Below, piece after piece: positions 4,638 to 6,923 of a stretch of DNA of 6,923 bases. The first letter of the stretch is position 1. Every line of letters starts with the position of its first letter. The stretch is from assembly GCA_934589325.1 (NCBI GenBank), contig CAKTNU010000097.1:1-6923 (forward strand), in the 5' to 3' direction. Both the position numbers and the translations under genes were made by a program. The DNA comes from an uncultured Oscillospiraceae bacterium (GTDB lineage Bacteria > Bacillota_A > Clostridia > Oscillospirales > Oscillospiraceae). The notes under the pieces are model-generated. The model saw only the letters and a list, made by a program, of their open reading frames with translations. It ran no database searches and was not told the DNA's origin.

Positions 4638-6923
4638 TTATTCGTAAAGTGCCTTGAGCTTCATCAGATGCTCGTAACGGGACTTTGCGTTGTCCTCGGA
4701 TTCCTTGAAGAGTCTGTCGGCTCTGTCGGGGAACTCGCGGGTCAGACGGCTGTAGCGCGCCTCGTTCATCAGGAACTCCTGATAGCCGCCGGCCGGCTCC
4801 TTGCTGTCGAGCGAGAAGGGCTTCTCGGCGTCGGGATTGTAGCGGAAGAGGTTCCAGTAGCCGCACTTGACTGCCTTCTCCATCTCCTTCTGGCAATTCT
4901 CCATGCCGCCCTTGATGCTGTGCATCTCGCAGGGAGAGTATGCGATGATGATGGACGGGCCCTTGTGTGCCTCTGCCTCGGCAATGGCCTTCAGAGTCTG
5001 AACCTTGTTTGCACCCATGGCTATCTGGGCAACATAGACATAACCGTAGGTCATGGCTATCTCCGCGAGGGACTTGGACTTGATCTCCTTACCGGCTGCC
5101 GCAAACTGTGCGACCTGACCGATATTGGAGGCCTTGGATGCCTGTCCGCCGGTGTTGGAGTATACCTCGGTGTTGAACACGAAGATGTTGACATCCTCGC
5201 CGGAAGCAAGAACATGGTCAACGCCGCCGAAGCCGATATCGTAGGCCCAGCCGTCGCCGCCGAAGATCCAGCAGGACTTCTTGTTCAGGTAGGACTTCTT
5301 CTCGATGATCTCGCCGGCGAGGGTGCATGCCTCGCAGTTGCACCACTTGGAGCCTGCGGCCTTTGCAGCCTTCGCGCCCTCGAGCATTTCTGCATACTCG
5401 GGCTTGGAAGCAAAGAACTCGATGGTCTCGTCGATGGTGTTGGTGTTCTCCTCAAGAGCCTTGACGAGTTCCTTAGCGGGCTTCTGGTTGGCGTTGCCGT
5501 CGTCATATGTCTCAAGCCATGCCTGAGCCGCGGTCTTGATAGGCTCGGCGCAGTAAGGAACGGCGATGAGAGCCTCGACCTTGGCCTTCAGGTCGTCACG
5601 GATCTTCTTCTGGCCGAGGTACATACCGAGGCCATGCTCGGCGTTATCCTCGAACAGGGAGTTTGCCCATGCGGGGCCGTGGCCTTCCTTGTTGACGGTG
5701 TAAGGAGAGGTGGCCGCAGGACCGCCCCAGATGGAGGAGCAGCCGGTAGCGTTGGATATCATCATGTGATCGCCGAAGAGCTGAGTTACGAGACGGGCAT
5801 AGCTGGTCTCGGCGCAGCCTGCGCAGGAGCCGGAGAACTCGAGGTACGGCTGTGCAAACTGGCTGAACTTGACGTTGTCGGCCGCGAACATGTCGGGCTT
5901 GTCGGAGACCTTCTCGACCATGTAGTCAAAGACCTCCTGCTGCTCGGTCTGGCTCTCCATCGGGACCATCTCGATAGCGTGAACGGCGCACTGGCTGATG
6001 CAGACGCCGCAGCCCATGCAGTCAAGCGGGGAGACGGCCATGGTGAACTTGTACTCGCCCTTTCCCTTGCCGACCTTGATATCGGCGAGCTTGGTCTGGG
6101 CGGGAGCGGCGGCAGCCTCGGCCTCGGTCAGCGCAAAGGGACGGATGGTGGCATGCGGGCAGACGAATGCACACTGGTTGCACTGTACGCACTTCTCGGC
6201 ATCCCACTTCGGGACGGAGACGGCGATGCCGCGCTTCTCGTATGCGGAGGCGCCCAGCTCGAAGGTGCCGTCGGCATGGTCGACAAAGGTGGAAACAGGC
6301 AGAGAGTCGCCGTCCATCTTGTCGATGGGGTCGAGAATGGAGCGGACCATCTTGACGGTCTTGGGTCTGCCGGTCTCTTCAACGGCCTCGGTGTGATCCT
6401 CGGCGGTCTTCCAGGACTCGGGAACCTCGACCTTGACGTAAGCGGTAGCGCCAGCGTCGATGGCGGCATAGTTCATGTCGACGATGTCCTGACCCTTCTT
6501 CAGGTAGGAGTGCAGGGCGGCGTCCTTCATGTACTGGATGGCCTCAGCCTCAGGCATGACCTTTGCCAGAGAGAAGAATGCGGACTGGAGAATGGTGTTG
6601 GTGCGCTTGCCCATGCCGATCTTCTTGGCGAGGTCGATGGCGTTTATCATGTAAAGCTGGATGTTGTTGTTTGCGATGTAGCGCTTGGAGGCAGCGTCGA
6701 GGTGATGCTCAAGCTCCTCGAAGTCCCACTGACAGTTGACGAGGAAAACTCCGCCGGGCTTAACGTCACGGACGATGGGGAAGTGCTTGGTTATATAGGA
6801 AGGCACATGACACGCGACGAAGTCGGCCTTGTTGATGTAGTACGGGCTCTTGATGAGCTTGTCGCCGAAGCGCAGGTGGCTGATGGTGACGCCGCCGGTC
6901 TTCTTGGAGTCGTACTGGAAGTA
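4638..6923 (-). CDS. nifJ: Pyruvate:ferredoxin (flavodoxin) oxidoreductase, C-terminal two-thirds (cut by right window edge)
   Basis: This enzyme decarboxylates pyruvate to acetyl-CoA with reduction of ferredoxin, central to fermentation in anaerobes. The frame is open to the window edge: 761 residues are visible of about 1,170-1,180 usual, so roughly 400 N-terminal residues (pyruvate/TPP domain I and part of the next) are missing. The GTG at 6806 is internal, because in-frame sequence upstream (SKKTGGVTISHLRFG, then ADFVACHVPSY) is clearly family sequence. Fragment residues 245/248/251/255 and 302/305/308/312 are the two ferredoxin-type Cys sets (CVQCNQCAFVCP, CMGCGVCISQC). The proximal cluster has CAGC (367/370), C395 in NATGCSS and C664 in YSPC. 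TPP binding is marked by GDGWAYDIG (from 556) and NTEVYSNTGG (584-593). An extra CNCEAC motif lies at 528-533. Lys and Glu are mostly AAG and GAG, the codon bias of a highly expressed gene. The promoter is outside the window. Confidence 0.97.
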   Translation of the reverse strand, partial: YFQYDSKKTGGVTISHLRFGDKLIKSPYYINKADFVACHVPSYITKHFPIVRDVKPGGVFLVNCQWDFEELEHHLDAASKRYIANNNIQLYMINAIDLAKKIGMGKRTNTILQSAFFSLAKVMPEAEAIQYMKDAALHSYLKKGQDIVDMNYAAIDAGATAYVKVEVPESWKTAEDHTEAVEETGRPKTVKMVRSILDPIDKMDGDSLPVSTFVDHADGTFELGASAYEKRGIAVSVPKWDAEKCVQCNQCAFVCPHATIRPFALTEAEAAAAPAQTKLADIKVGKGKGEYKFTMAVSPLDCMGCGVCISQCAVHAIEMVPMESQTEQQEVFDYMVEKVSDKPDMFAADNVKFSQFAQPYLEFSGSCAGCAETSYARLVTQLFGDHMMISNATGCSSIWGGPAATSPYTVNKEGHGPAWANSLFEDNAEHGLGMYLGQKKIRDDLKAKVEALIAVPYCAEPIKTAAQAWLETYDDGNANQKPAKELVKALEENTNTIDETIEFFASKPEYAEMLEGAKAAKAAGSKWCNCEACTLAGEIIEKKSYLNKKSCWIFGGDGWAYDIGFGGVDHVLASGEDVNIFVFNTEVYSNTGGQASKASNIGQVAQFAAAGKEIKSKSLAEIAMTYGYVYVAQIAMGANKVQTLKAIAEAEAHKGPSIIIAYSPCEMHSIKGGMENCQKEMEKAVKCGYWNLFRYNPDAEKPFSLDSKEPAGGYQEFLMNEARYSRLTREFPDRADRLFKESEDNAKSRYEHLMKLKALYE

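Noticed and set aside
4638..6806. Pyruvate:ferredoxin oxidoreductase as a complete 722-residue gene starting at 6806
   Set aside because: The codon at 6806 is GTG inside the conserved ACHVPSY segment, and the frame continues open with family sequence to the window edge. The gene is truncated by the window, not short or broken.
1..6923. CRISPR arrays, tRNA or rRNA genes, toxin-antitoxin or phage genes
   Set aside because: No regularly spaced repeats, no tRNA-like or rRNA sequence, and no frames resembling such genes were seen; coding density is already accounted for.

Overview
The window looks like chromosomal DNA of an anaerobic, GC-rich member of the Firmicutes, most likely class Clostridia (Oscillospirales or Ruminococcaceae-like). 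The grounds are a pyruvate:ferredoxin oxidoreductase of the anaerobic single-chain type, strong AAGGAGGT-type ribosome binding sites, sigma-A-like promoters, and a VTC / DUF4956 / Cthe_2159-family / OmpR-type two-component neighbourhood of a kind I associate with gut and cellulolytic Clostridia. The taxon is inference; no rRNA or other marker gene is present.

Layout. On the minus strand, reading from about 2700 down to 1, four genes form an apparent operon: a VTC-domain protein (polyphosphate-polymerase-like triphosphate tunnel fold, 2668-1928), a DUF4956 membrane protein (1935-1273, overlapping the previous gene by 8 bp and starting with GTG), an OmpR/PhoB-family response regulator (1205-531), and a sensor histidine kinase whose start codon overlaps the regulator's stop codon (ATGA). 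The kinase is cut by the left edge, leaving only its first membrane helix, its ectodomain and the start of its second helix. The regulator/kinase pair also has a candidate promoter of its own just after the DUF4956 gene. Divergent from the VTC gene, on the plus strand (2867-4567), is a secreted parallel beta-helix protein of the Cthe_2159 carbohydrate-binding family with a Gly/Met-rich C-terminus. A perfect 15-bp bidirectional terminator separates it from a convergent pyruvate:ferredoxin oxidoreductase gene (nifJ type), which runs off the right edge and lacks roughly its first 400 codons.

The most interesting element is the 198-bp divergent intergenic region. It carries a long, nearly perfect inverted repeat. 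Each arm holds a direct repeat (TTTAGC-N5-TTTAAG, 11-bp period) followed after exactly 9 bp by a -10-like hexamer, once in each direction, and neither side has a recognisable -35. This is the geometry expected when an OmpR/PhoB-type regulator activates a promoter by replacing -35 contacts. The simplest reading is a regulon in which the encoded two-component system switches on both the VTC/DUF4956 membrane module and the secreted beta-helix protein, with read-through into its own genes. A testable idea is that VTC and DUF4956 form a split polyphosphate synthase and membrane partner that works with a surface polysaccharide-binding protein. The nifJ gene appears to be an unrelated housekeeping neighbour.
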